DNA from: Nitrososphaeria archaeon
GTDB taxonomy: Archaea; Thermoproteota; Nitrososphaeria; Conexivisphaerales; UBA164
Assembly (NCBI GenBank): GCA_029775955.1
Contig: JARVJW010000120.1
Coordinates: forward strand, 1 to 9,086
Direction: 5' to 3'
Length of the DNA stretch: 9,086 nt
Below, in pieces: positions 1 to 7,203 of this stretch. Made by a program: the position numbers and the translations under genes. The notes below the pieces were generated by a model. It was not told the origin of the DNA. It saw only the letters and a program-made list of their open reading frames with translations, and did no database searches. Position 1 is the stretch's first letter; each line of letters begins with the position of its first letter.

Positions 1-45
1 AAATTAACTATTTTTTGATATATGCAACAAAGCACTGCAAAACCC

Positions 46-54
46 TTTTAAAAT
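46..54 (+). promoter_or_regulatory. Putative TATA box of hemH
   Basis: The AT-only run TTTTAAAAT is centred about 26 bases before the hemH ATG, where an archaeal TATA box sits relative to a transcription start. There is no convincing Shine-Dalgarno sequence between it and the ATG, so a leaderless or nearly leaderless mRNA is inferred. A second TTTAAA at 57-62 is too close to the ATG to serve this start. Confidence 0.5.
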
Positions 55-75
55 GCTTTAAAGTTAATTGTTACT

Positions 76-882
76 ATGAAAAGCCTTACATTGGTGGAAT
101 TTGGCGCGCCATCAGATAAAAATGAACTCAGGGAGTTTTTGCGCAATTTAAATGGTCGAGACCCAGATAATTCTGAAATTGAAAGAGCACTAGGAAAATA
201 CATGCTATCCGGCGGGTCCCCAATAAGAGTAAAAATACAGGACCTTAAAGTAAAGCTTGCAGGTGCGCTTGATTTTCCAGTTGATTATGCTTTCCTTTAC
301 AATAAGCCATACTTATCTGATGTCATAGAATCAAAAATCAGTTCCGGATTTGATAATATTGTAATTTTACCTCTATTTACTTTTTATTCAAAAAGGACAG
401 CTGAGGACATTGAGCAATGTACCAAGGGTGCAGGAAATGCTAAGGTAGAAGTTTTGCAGCTATACAAAATAGGTTGCCTGGCAAAAGTATGGAGCAATAG
501 ATTAAAATCTGACATAAAAGGACTGGAAAACTTAATTGTTATTTTTATTGCTCACAGCATACCTGCAGGCAAATCAGAGCAGTATGAAATGAGCTTCCGC
601 AAGTTCGCAGAACAAATAAGTGCAAGTGCTGGCTGCAAAAATTTCCTGATCGGATACCAGAATTCACGTAATGGGTGGCTTGGCCCAAGCATATATGACC
701 TCAAGCTAGGAACTGTTAGAAATGTTGTAGCAGTGCCGCTCAGCTTTTTATTGACTAACATGGAAATACTATATGACCTTGACGTAGAATATTCTCGGTA
801 TCTTAAGCAAACCGGTCACACGTACATAAGAAGTGGTCCGCCTGAAGATGAACTTCCTGCCTGCTTGGCCAGCGTAGTTTAA
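76..882 (+). CDS. hemH: Ferrochelatase (protoporphyrin or coproporphyrin type)
   Basis: Inserts Fe2+ into a porphyrin late in heme synthesis; expected in the cytosol. The family layout is visible from end to end: N-terminal VEFGAP (7-12), GGSP (46-49), the LPLF..FYS segment (98-105), FIAHSIP (157-163) with the metal-site His160, YQNSR...WLGP (194-204), and MEILYD (229-234) with Glu230. His160 and Glu230 match the catalytic His/Glu pair of characterised ferrochelatases. At 268 residues it is shorter than the usual 300-350, but both ends fit the family, so it looks compact rather than truncated. No C-terminal [2Fe-2S] cysteine cluster is seen. The ATG at 76 is chosen because the family N-terminus begins there and a TATA box lies at the right distance. 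Whether the substrate is coproporphyrin III (then CpfC) or protoporphyrin IX cannot be read from the sequence. No other heme gene is adjacent; ilvD follows after 68 bases with its own promoter. Confidence 0.88.
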   Translation: MKSLTLVEFGAPSDKNELREFLRNLNGRDPDNSEIERALGKYMLSGGSPIRVKIQDLKVKLAGALDFPVDYAFLYNKPYLSDVIESKISSGFDNIVILPLFTFYSKRTAEDIEQCTKGAGNAKVEVLQLYKIGCLAKVWSNRLKSDIKGLENLIVIFIAHSIPAGKSEQYEMSFRKFAEQISASAGCKNFLIGYQNSRNGWLGPSIYDLKLGTVRNVVAVPLSFLLTNMEILYDLDVEYSRYLKQTGHTYIRSGPPEDELPACLASVV

Positions 883-914
883 AGCTTGTTACCATGGATG
901 TAAAAAAATAAACA

Positions 915-927
915 AAAATGTTTAAAG
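915..927 (+). promoter_or_regulatory. Putative TATA box of the ilvD-cimA operon
   Basis: AAAATGTTTAAAG lies in the 68-base gap between hemH and ilvD. TTTAAA (921-926) is centred 27-28 bases before the ilvD ATG, the spacing expected for a leaderless archaeal transcript. A closely similar string (AAAATGCTTTAAAG) occurs before hemH at 50-63. Confidence 0.5.
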
Positions 928-950
928 CCATTTGAATTGAAAGCCTTACA

Positions 951-2618
951 ATGGATCATAGTTCAGCGGTAAAGGATGGAATAAACAGGGCTCCGCACAG
1001 GAGCCTGCTCAGAGCAGATGGGCTTAAAGATGAAGATTTTAAGAAGCCGTTTATAGGAATAGCCAACAGCTTCACGGAAGTGGTTCCAGGCCATTTGCAC
1101 CTTAGAGAGCTTGTTGAGCACGTTAAGAATGGAATTAAAGCTGAAGGTGGCATGCCATTTGAGTTTAATACAATAGCTGTTGATGATGGCATAGCAATGG
1201 GTCATGTTGGAATGAAATTTTCACTCCCCTCAAGGGAACTGATTGCAGACTCGGTTGAAATTATGGTAAAGGCTCATCAATTTGACGCACTTGTTACGCT
1301 CAGCAGCTGTGACAAAATAACGCCTGGGATGCTCATGGCAGCTGCAAGGTTGGACATACCTACTGTAATTGTTACGGGGGGTGCAATGGAAGCAGGCATG
1401 TATAATGGCAGGAAGGTTGGGTTAATAGATGTATTTGAAGCCGTTGGAAGGTACAATTCCGGGGAAATCAGTGAGCAGGAAGTCTATGAAATAGAGAGGG
1501 TAGCTTGCCCTGGCGCGGGGTCATGCAGTGGGCTTTTCACTGCAAACACAATGGCAATCCTAGTTGAAGCAATGGGACTCGCACTTCCTTACGGTGGTAC
1601 AGCGCTGGCAACTTCAGAGCAAAGAAAAAATATTGCATTTGAAAGCGGCCATGCAGTTGTCAGGCTATTCAGGGAGGGAGCTACAGCCAGGCGCTTTATG
1701 ACAAAAGATGCGTTCAGGAACGCGATTGCCGTAGATATGGCACTTGGCGGGTCAACGAACACAATACTGCATCTTCTGGCTGCGGCAAATGAGGCTGAAG
1801 TGAATCTGACACTTGATGACTTCGACGAAATAGGGCACAATGTGCCCCATATAGCGCCAATATATCCTGGGGGGCCATACATGATCGAAGACCTGCATGA
1901 GGCTGGGGGTGTGCCGGCTATTATGAGTTCAATAAAAGACAAATTAAAGCTTGACCTCCCGACTGTCAGCGGCATTACAGTTGGTGAAATCATCAAAAAT
2001 GCAACAATTAGCAATCACGAAATTATAAGAAATGAAAGCAATCCCGTTCACAAGATTGGAGGAATTACAATCCTTAAAGGAAATCTGGCACCAAATGGAG
2101 CGGTAATAAAAGTTGGGGCATTAAAGGAAAATTACCGATTTAAGGGCAAGGCCGTGGCTTTTGATTCCGAAGAGGAGGCATTCAAAGCTGTGGTAGGTGA
2201 AAAGATTCTGCCCGGGCATGTAATAGTAATAAGGTACGAGGGGCCACGGGGAGGACCGGGAATGAGGGAAATGCTTGATATTACAAGTGCAGTTGTTGGA
2301 ATGAGGATAGATGATAAAGTTGCGCTGATAACTGACGGGAGGTTTTCCGGTGGAACCAGAGGGCCTGCAGTAGGCCATATAAGCCCAGAAGCCTGGGATT
2401 GTGGGCCAATTGCTCTTGTAAATGATGATGACATAATTGAGATTGATGTGCCAAATAGAAAGTTGAACCTCGAAGTAACAGAACAGGAACTTAAAATCAG
2501 GAAAGAAAGATGGGTCAGGCCAAAAATTAAAACTGATTCACCAGTGCTTAAGAGGTACTCTTACCTTGTAACATCATCAGACAAAGGATGCGTAATGAGG
2601 AAGGACTTTTATGGATAA
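951..2618 (+). CDS. ilvD: Dihydroxy-acid dehydratase
   Basis: Dehydrates 2,3-dihydroxyisovalerate and 2,3-dihydroxy-3-methylvalerate to the 2-oxo acids that are transaminated to valine and isoleucine. The 555-residue protein aligns in memory with E. coli IlvD over its full length: NSFTEVVPGH (39-48), VDDGIAMGH (77-85), SSCDKITPGM (118-127), ACPGAGSCSG (185-194), GGSTNTILH (266-274), IRYEGPRGGPGM (427-438) and TDGRFSGGTRG (461-471), where Ser466 is the likely catalytic base. Iron-sulfur ligands are Cys120 and Cys186 (Cys192 also present). The Cys of the CN.H motif used by [2Fe-2S] family members is replaced by PGH, as in the E. coli [4Fe-4S] enzyme, so an oxygen-sensitive [4Fe-4S] cluster is inferred. 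Related IlvD/Edd enzymes act on sugar acids (gluconate), but the cimA partner favours the amino acid role. The start follows from a TATA box 27 bases upstream. Confidence 0.95.
   Translation: MDHSSAVKDGINRAPHRSLLRADGLKDEDFKKPFIGIANSFTEVVPGHLHLRELVEHVKNGIKAEGGMPFEFNTIAVDDGIAMGHVGMKFSLPSRELIADSVEIMVKAHQFDALVTLSSCDKITPGMLMAAARLDIPTVIVTGGAMEAGMYNGRKVGLIDVFEAVGRYNSGEISEQEVYEIERVACPGAGSCSGLFTANTMAILVEAMGLALPYGGTALATSEQRKNIAFESGHAVVRLFREGATARRFMTKDAFRNAIAVDMALGGSTNTILHLLAAANEAEVNLTLDDFDEIGHNVPHIAPIYPGGPYMIEDLHEAGGVPAIMSSIKDKLKLDLPTVSGITVGEIIKNATISNHEIIRNESNPVHKIGGITILKGNLAPNGAVIKVGALKENYRFKGKAVAFDSEEEAFKAVVGEKILPGHVIVIRYEGPRGGPGMREMLDITSAVVGMRIDDKVALITDGRFSGGTRGPAVGHISPEAWDCGPIALVNDDDIIEIDVPNRKLNLEVTEQELKIRKERWVRPKIKTDSPVLKRYSYLVTSSDKGCVMRKDFYG
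2597..2605 (+). promoter_or_regulatory. Shine-Dalgarno-like site for cimA
   Basis: GAGGAAGGA within the last codons of ilvD lies 5 bases before the internal cimA ATG. It resembles the archaeal GGAGGTGA consensus and fits the idea that internal operon genes use a ribosome binding site while the first gene is leaderless. Confidence 0.45.
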
Positions 2619-4185
2619 AGTCGAGATCCTGGACACAACGCTCAGGGACGGTAGCCAGATGGCTGGCGTCAACTTTACGCTCGAAGATAAGCTTGACATA
2701 ACTGAAAAGCTTGACTCAATAGGCATTGATTTTATAGAAGGTGGCTGGCCAGGGTCAAATCCAAAGGATATAAATTACTTTAAGGAAGTTAAGAGGATAT
2801 CCCTCAAGCATTCAAAAATAACCGCATTTGGATCAACAAAGAGAAAGCCAGGCAGTGAAGACAGGAACCTGGAAACGATAATTCAGGCAGATACGAAGTA
2901 TGCAACTCTGTTTGGAAAAACCTGGAAGCTGCACGTGAAGGAGGTACTGAAGCTAACGCCTGAAGAGAACCTGTCCCTTATAGGTGAATCAGTTGACTAT
3001 CTAAAGTCACATGGAATAGAAGTGATTTATGATGCTGAGCACTTTTTTGATGGTTACAGAGATGACCCAGATTATGCGCTGAGCACACTGCAGGCTGCAT
3101 CCGGTGCTTATGTTATAGCCCTCGCTGATACAAACGGCGGCACTTTGACACATGTGCTTTCAGACATAGTTAAGGAAGTTAAAAGGAAGTTCCCATTTAG
3201 AATAGGCATCCATGCGCATAACGATTCTGGAGTTGCCGTTGCAAATTCTCTGATTGCAGTAGAGCAGGGTGCAACCCATGTGCAGGGCACAATAAACGGC
3301 CTTGGGGAAAGGTGCGGAAATGCTGACCTTGTTCAAGTAATACCTGGGCTTGAGCTCAAAATGGGATTAAGGGCTCTAAATGATAAAAGCGGTCTAAGGG
3401 CACTAAAGGACATATCTTCATATGTTTATGGCATATTGAACATGCATGAAAACCCGTATCAGCCATACGTTGGCAGGTATGCATTTACCCATAAGGGTGG
3501 TGTTCACATAGATGCAATGATTAAAGATGCAAGAACCTATGAGCATATCGACCCTGAGAAAGTTGGAAATGTTCGAAATTATGTTGTTTCTGAACTTTCG
3601 GGAAGAGCCGCACTGCTAAAATACTCCCAGGAACTTGGCATAAAGCTGGAAAAGGACCATCCGGCTGTCATTAAGTCACTTAGTGAAATTAAGGAACTTG
3701 AGGCTTATGGCATAGTTGAGAATTCTGATGCTACAGTGAAGCTAATCATTCTTAAGAATCTTGGGATTTATGCTGACAAGTTCAACGTGCTTTACTGGAT
3801 GGCCAATGCCAGAGACACAAATGGCAGAATAGAATCAGAGGGCGAAGTAATAGTGAGAGTAGGCAATGACATACATTATGAAAGGGAATACGGGGTTGGG
3901 CCGGTTCATGCCCTTGACAACGCGCTCAGGAAAGTGATAGTAAGAGTCTTTGAAATCCTTAAAACTGCAGAATTGCTCAACTATAAGGTAAGTGTAACTG
4001 AAGGGGACAGCAAGGGCACAGCCTCATACGTAAGGGTTTTTATTGAGTTTGGAGACCAGAAGCTCCACTGGTCAACCACTGGCGTTTCAAAAAACATATT
4101 GGAAGCTTCAGTTAAGGCCCTCACTGACGGCTACAACTATAGGCTGGCACTGGATGACCTTAAACGCCTGGATAGGCCAGAATAG
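2611..4185 (+). CDS. cimA: (R)-citramalate synthase, LeuA-like type
   Basis: Condenses pyruvate with acetyl-CoA to (R)-citramalate, the threonine-independent entry to 2-oxobutyrate and isoleucine. The 524 residues show the HMGL-like TIM barrel with DTTLRDG (8-14, Arg12 and metal ligand Asp13), EGGWPGSNPKD (43-53), FGSTKRK (73-79), YDAEHFFDGY (140-149), LADTNGG (171-177), the metal-binding HAHNDSG (201-207, His201/His203) and GLGERCGN (230-237). A linker and a C-terminal regulatory dimerisation domain (about 385-515) follow, as in LeuA. The WPGSNPKD, FGST and YDAEHFFDG signatures belong to the citramalate synthase subgroup rather than true 2-isopropylmalate synthase; homocitrate synthase is less likely still. 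It overlaps ilvD by 8 bases (ATGGATAA), indicating co-transcription and probably translational coupling. The C-terminal domain suggests feedback inhibition, presumably by isoleucine (inferred). Its last 49 bases are also antisense coding for the aminopeptidase. Confidence 0.9.
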   Translation: MDKVEILDTTLRDGSQMAGVNFTLEDKLDITEKLDSIGIDFIEGGWPGSNPKDINYFKEVKRISLKHSKITAFGSTKRKPGSEDRNLETIIQADTKYATLFGKTWKLHVKEVLKLTPEENLSLIGESVDYLKSHGIEVIYDAEHFFDGYRDDPDYALSTLQAASGAYVIALADTNGGTLTHVLSDIVKEVKRKFPFRIGIHAHNDSGVAVANSLIAVEQGATHVQGTINGLGERCGNADLVQVIPGLELKMGLRALNDKSGLRALKDISSYVYGILNMHENPYQPYVGRYAFTHKGGVHIDAMIKDARTYEHIDPEKVGNVRNYVVSELSGRAALLKYSQELGIKLEKDHPAVIKSLSEIKELEAYGIVENSDATVKLIILKNLGIYADKFNVLYWMANARDTNGRIESEGEVIVRVGNDIHYEREYGVGPVHALDNALRKVIVRVFEILKTAELLNYKVSVTEGDSKGTASYVRVFIEFGDQKLHWSTTGVSKNILEASVKALTDGYNYRLALDDLKRLDRPE

Positions 4186-6473
4186 ATTTCCATCAATTCT
4201 ATTCCAACAGATATGCCCATGCTGGCTTCAGGCGTGGGGTTGCTTTTGAAGAAGTTCATTACCTCTGCTTCCCTCCCGAGGCCTATGTAAGGTACTATAT
4301 AGGATATTATCCTGGGAAGCACACCGCTTCCTGAATATATCTTTCTCAACGTGCCATAGTTCTCAGTAAGCCATGACCATATTATGTCCCTGTTATGATA
4401 GTTGGTTGTGGAAGCAGTGATTGCCCTTATATCCTGCTTTTTAACTTTATCACTTAACAGCATTTTTAGCGCTTCCTTTAGCCCTTCACGTTCCCTTATG
4501 TTAACCATGCCAGCAATTATCCTTGACCTGTCTTCATCGTTTTTTGCGATAGTATAAATTTGGTGCAGTTCATCAAATGGGTTGCCTGAATATATCGCCT
4601 TTGCCAGAGCAACTGTGGATTTCAAGTCCGGTTCTGTTGCGAAAAAGTCATACTTTGCATATGACTTTCCGTATAAATCGTAGGCTAGGACCAATCTCCT
4701 GGATAATGTTCCAACGAGCACTTTTGCTGTTGGGCTATCCCTCTGTCTCCATTGATTTAACTGTCTTCTGTGAAACTCAATAAATTGGCTGCTTATAGCA
4801 GAGGGATCAATTGACAATATCTGCGTAAGCTGAGTTGAAACCTCCCAAACAGGGAGATATCCTGAATCGTCATAATATCCATTTATCAGGTCCAGGTATT
4901 TGGATAATTCCAGATTCCCTGAAATTAGCATTGCATACAAATCTGATACCACATTCCACCTGTCGAAGGCATTCTTTGACTTTAAAAGTGGCTCATTCCA
5001 ATCCCAATATTGCACCCTGTAAAAGCCACTGCCATTGGCATTAAGTTTGGTTGCCCTTTTTATAGACCCAAATTCAGTCTCAAGTAGCTCTGACTCAGTT
5101 ATATCTCCATGGTAATACGTTAAGGGAACTGGCCACACGCCATTTTCACTTCCTTTAAAGAGAAACCTTTTCTGGCTTAACCTTTGCTTATCCTCTTCAA
5201 TGTAGATCACGGGGTGACCTGGGAGAGTCACCCATTCTTTCATGATCCTGCTTATTGGCAACCCGGAACTTTCCTCAAGTGACATCCACAGGTCCTGCAT
5301 GGTTGCGTTGGAAAAGGAGTATTTTTTCAGGTAACTCCTTATGCCCTGCATGAACCTCTCCGAGCCCATGTAGCTCTCAAGCATTCTCAGAACACTTGCC
5401 CCTTTTCCATAGCTTATATCGTCAAAGATCTGTTCAATATCATCCTCAGATTTGACATCAACGTGTATGGGGTGGGTTGAAGAAATGGAATCCATCAGAA
5501 GCGCAGGAGATGTTTCGCTAAGCACAAAATCATTCCAGTGATCCCATTCAGGATGCATGCTTTCAATAGCCTTGTAACTCATAAATGTGGCAAAGCTTTC
5601 ATTCAGCCATAAATCATCCCACCATTTCATTGTAACCAGATCCCCAAACCACTGATGCGCAAGCTCATGGGCTATGGTAACTGCTACACTTCTTTTGGTT
5701 AGCTCTGCGCTTGATTCGTCAGCCAACAATGCAGTTTCCCTGAAGGTTATTGCCCCCCAGTTTTCCATCGCGCCCATGGCGAATTCCGGCACTGCTATCA
5801 GGTGCATCTTTGGCAGGGCGAACTTTATGCCAAAGTAATGTTCATAAAATCCTATGGCGTTAATTGCAACTTCAAGTGCAAGCTTCCCTCTTCTCGACCT
5901 GTTGCTATATGCTGCAACGTACAGCTCCCTGCCATCAAACCTGTCAGCTATAAAATCAAATGGCCCAACCCCCAAATAGAGGAGGTAGCTTGACATTGCA
6001 GGTGTTTCCATAAATTCGACCATCTTAACTTTTCCGTTCCTTTCTGACCCTATCTGAGGCATGTTTGATATTACCTCAAGGTCTGCATCAACATAAACTA
6101 TTAGCTTGTACCTGGCCTTGTAAGCCGGCTTATCAACACATGGTATAAAGTACCTGGCCCCGTTTGGCTCAAAATGCGTTGTAAACACCTTGCCACCGTT
6201 ATACCTTGCAACATAAAAGCCCATTAAGTTGCTGGAAACGCTATTTGAAAAATTAACTTCCACATTATTTTCTATTTTCCCAGTGATGTACAGCTTCTTT
6301 CCATCATGTACATAATTTGCCTGCCTTCCATCAACCATTACGCTTTCAATTTTCATGCCCACAGCATCAAGTTCCAGACCATCCAAGCCTCCTGTCTCAA
6401 TTACTTCCTTGCCGATGTACTTTTCAGATTCATAGTCAATCCTGAGTTCAACCAAATATCTTGCGTCGCTCAT
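4137..6473 (-). CDS. M1 zinc aminopeptidase, tricorn-interacting factor F2/F3-like
   Basis: Trims N-terminal residues from peptides released by the proteasome/tricorn system; cytosolic. With the start at 6473 (MSDARYLVEL) it has 778 residues, close to the about 780 of Thermoplasma factors F2 and F3. Visible features: an N-terminal beta domain (about 1-170), GAMEN (234-238), the zinc motif HELAHQWFG (269-277, His269, Glu270, His273), NESFA with the third zinc ligand Glu292, the transition-state Tyr355 in DISYGKG, a small beta sandwich, and a long helical C-terminal domain from about 490. There is no signal peptide. The frame stays open to an ATG at 6551, but that lies inside the divergent gene, and the ATG at 6491 is only about 11 bases from the TATA centre. 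The ATG at 6473 is about 29 bases from it and fits the family N-terminus. Whether it is closer to F2 or F3 (different residue preferences) cannot be decided here. The 3' end overlaps cimA by 49 bases, tail to tail. Confidence 0.92.
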   Translation of the reverse strand: MSDARYLVELRIDYESEKYIGKEVIETGGLDGLELDAVGMKIESVMVDGRQANYVHDGKKLYITGKIENNVEVNFSNSVSSNLMGFYVARYNGGKVFTTHFEPNGARYFIPCVDKPAYKARYKLIVYVDADLEVISNMPQIGSERNGKVKMVEFMETPAMSSYLLYLGVGPFDFIADRFDGRELYVAAYSNRSRRGKLALEVAINAIGFYEHYFGIKFALPKMHLIAVPEFAMGAMENWGAITFRETALLADESSAELTKRSVAVTIAHELAHQWFGDLVTMKWWDDLWLNESFATFMSYKAIESMHPEWDHWNDFVLSETSPALLMDSISSTHPIHVDVKSEDDIEQIFDDISYGKGASVLRMLESYMGSERFMQGIRSYLKKYSFSNATMQDLWMSLEESSGLPISRIMKEWVTLPGHPVIYIEEDKQRLSQKRFLFKGSENGVWPVPLTYYHGDITESELLETEFGSIKRATKLNANGSGFYRVQYWDWNEPLLKSKNAFDRWNVVSDLYAMLISGNLELSKYLDLINGYYDDSGYLPVWEVSTQLTQILSIDPSAISSQFIEFHRRQLNQWRQRDSPTAKVLVGTLSRRLVLAYDLYGKSYAKYDFFATEPDLKSTVALAKAIYSGNPFDELHQIYTIAKNDEDRSRIIAGMVNIREREGLKEALKMLLSDKVKKQDIRAITASTTNYHNRDIIWSWLTENYGTLRKIYSGSGVLPRIISYIVPYIGLGREAEVMNFFKSNPTPEASMGISVGIELMEIYSGLSRRLRSSSASL

Positions 6474-6493
6474 TTGACCTACATTTATCATAC

Positions 6494-6510
6494 TAAATAT
6501 TATATATTTC
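6494..6510. promoter_or_regulatory. Shared bidirectional TATA element
   Basis: TAAATATTATATATTTC lies in the 58-base gap between the divergent aminopeptidase and signal peptidase genes. Bases 6495-6509 form an imperfect palindrome with arms AAATAT/ATATTT. Its centre (6502) is 30 bases from the signal peptidase ATG (6532) and 29 from the aminopeptidase ATG (6473), so one element could place transcription starts just before both genes. No second AT-rich box is seen in the gap. That both directions are used is inferred. Confidence 0.6.
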
Positions 6511-6531
6511 CCCAATACATGCTTTAGGGCA

Positions 6532-7035
6532 ATGAAAAAGGGGATAATCAACGTCTTGTTCTATATATCAGTGGTCCTGATGATAATAAATGTGGGGCTG
6601 CTGCTCTGCAATATTGCTGGATTAGCATATCCAGTGACGGGAGTGAGCATGCAACCAAATCTTTACACCGGATACATTGCATTTATACAGCATGTCAATA
6701 TCAGCCAGCTCCAGGTCAATAAAAGCATAATAGTTTACTATAATCCGTTTTACCGAGAACTGGTAATACATCACGTTGTCGGGAGGGTTAACGATGGGGT
6801 TATCGTTCAGGGCTTCAACAAATTAACAAACCCGATCCCTGACATGAATTTTTCAAGCATGAAGCCACTTGTTGTTACCCAAAGCATGATAAAGGGCGTT
6901 GTAGTATTTTACATCCCATTGCTTGGATTCTTTGTTCTAAAACCTTACAGCTATATTATTTTAGCTTTCTTTCTAGTGATGATAGCACTAAAAATGTTTA
7001 TTGACAGAAAACCAGCACAAAAAGTGGAACAGTGA
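6532..7035 (+). CDS. Signal peptidase I, archaeal/ER (Sec11) type
   Basis: Membrane serine protease (family S26) that removes signal peptides from proteins exported by Sec. The 167 residues show an N-terminal membrane segment (about 8-32), the nucleophile motif VTGVSMQP (35-42, Ser39), VIHHVVG (78-84) where His80 occupies the general-base position that is Lys in bacterial LepB, PIPD with a candidate acidic residue Asp104, the VVVFYIPLLG signature (123-132) and a second membrane segment (about 137-157). Active-site residues would face outward between the two membrane anchors. Two departures from the usual Sec11 motifs: HH instead of HR after the catalytic His, and GFN (94-96) where GDN is common. 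It is divergent from the aminopeptidase and seems to share its promoter. Its TGA stop falls at the edge of an IS200/IS605-like end, so the last few residues could have been altered by that insertion. Confidence 0.82.
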   Translation: MKKGIINVLFYISVVLMIINVGLLLCNIAGLAYPVTGVSMQPNLYTGYIAFIQHVNISQLQVNKSIIVYYNPFYRELVIHHVVGRVNDGVIVQGFNKLTNPIPDMNFSSMKPLVVTQSMIKGVVVFYIPLLGFFVLKPYSYIILAFFLVMIALKMFIDRKPAQKVEQ

Positions 7036-7068
7036 CATCCTCTCCGCGCTAAAGCGCTGGAAGTTTCC
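7034..7068 (-). mobile_element. Right-end remnant of an IS200/IS605-like element, with hairpin
   Basis: On the minus strand this stretch ends in GCGCGGAGAGGATGTCA. It contains a hairpin, GCGC-TAAA-GCGC on the plus strand (7046-7057), extended by CC (7044-7045) and GG (7059-7060) with one bulged T, plus a small GGAA/TTCC arm (7059-7068). Hairpins of this kind followed by GGATGTCA are what I recall at the 3' ends of archaeal tnpB elements, where they form the element end and the 3' part of the guide (omega) RNA. The family assignment is from memory of such ends, not from a search. Confidence 0.5.
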
Positions 7069-7086
7069 GCTTCACAAAATGACAAT

Positions 7087-7203
7087 TCATAGACCTCCTT
7101 TTGAGAGTTTACCGTAGCACTTCACAGGTGTAAATCCAGGAGTGCTCGTCCATACTTTCATTAGACCCGTATCCATTATTACAACATTTACTGGTAACGG
7201 TAT
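7087..7203 (-). pseudogene. Possible C-terminal tail of a TnpB-like protein
   Basis: Reading the minus strand toward the hairpin gives about 38 open codons that include VVIMDTGLMKVW, PGFTPVKCYG and KLSKGG before a TGA at 7087-7089. TPV-containing tails followed within about 50 bases by an end hairpin are common in archaeal IS605 OrfB/TnpB genes. Upstream in the same frame there are several stops in AT-rich DNA, so the catalytic RuvC part is absent. It is either the last scrap of a deleted tnpB or a non-autonomous derivative. No diagnostic catalytic motif remains, so confidence is limited. Confidence 0.4.

Noticed and set aside
1589..2014. 141-codon minus-strand frame inside ilvD
   Set aside because: Antisense shadow of a well-conserved gene; no motif or promoter, and composition follows ilvD codon positions.
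2132..2434. 100-codon minus-strand frame inside ilvD
   Set aside because: Low-complexity Ser/Pro-rich shadow translation with no independent support.
6474..6551. Upstream in-frame extension of the aminopeptidase to the ATG at 6551 or 6491
   Set aside because: It would run through the divergent gene's start and the TATA element; the family N-terminus and promoter spacing fit 6473.
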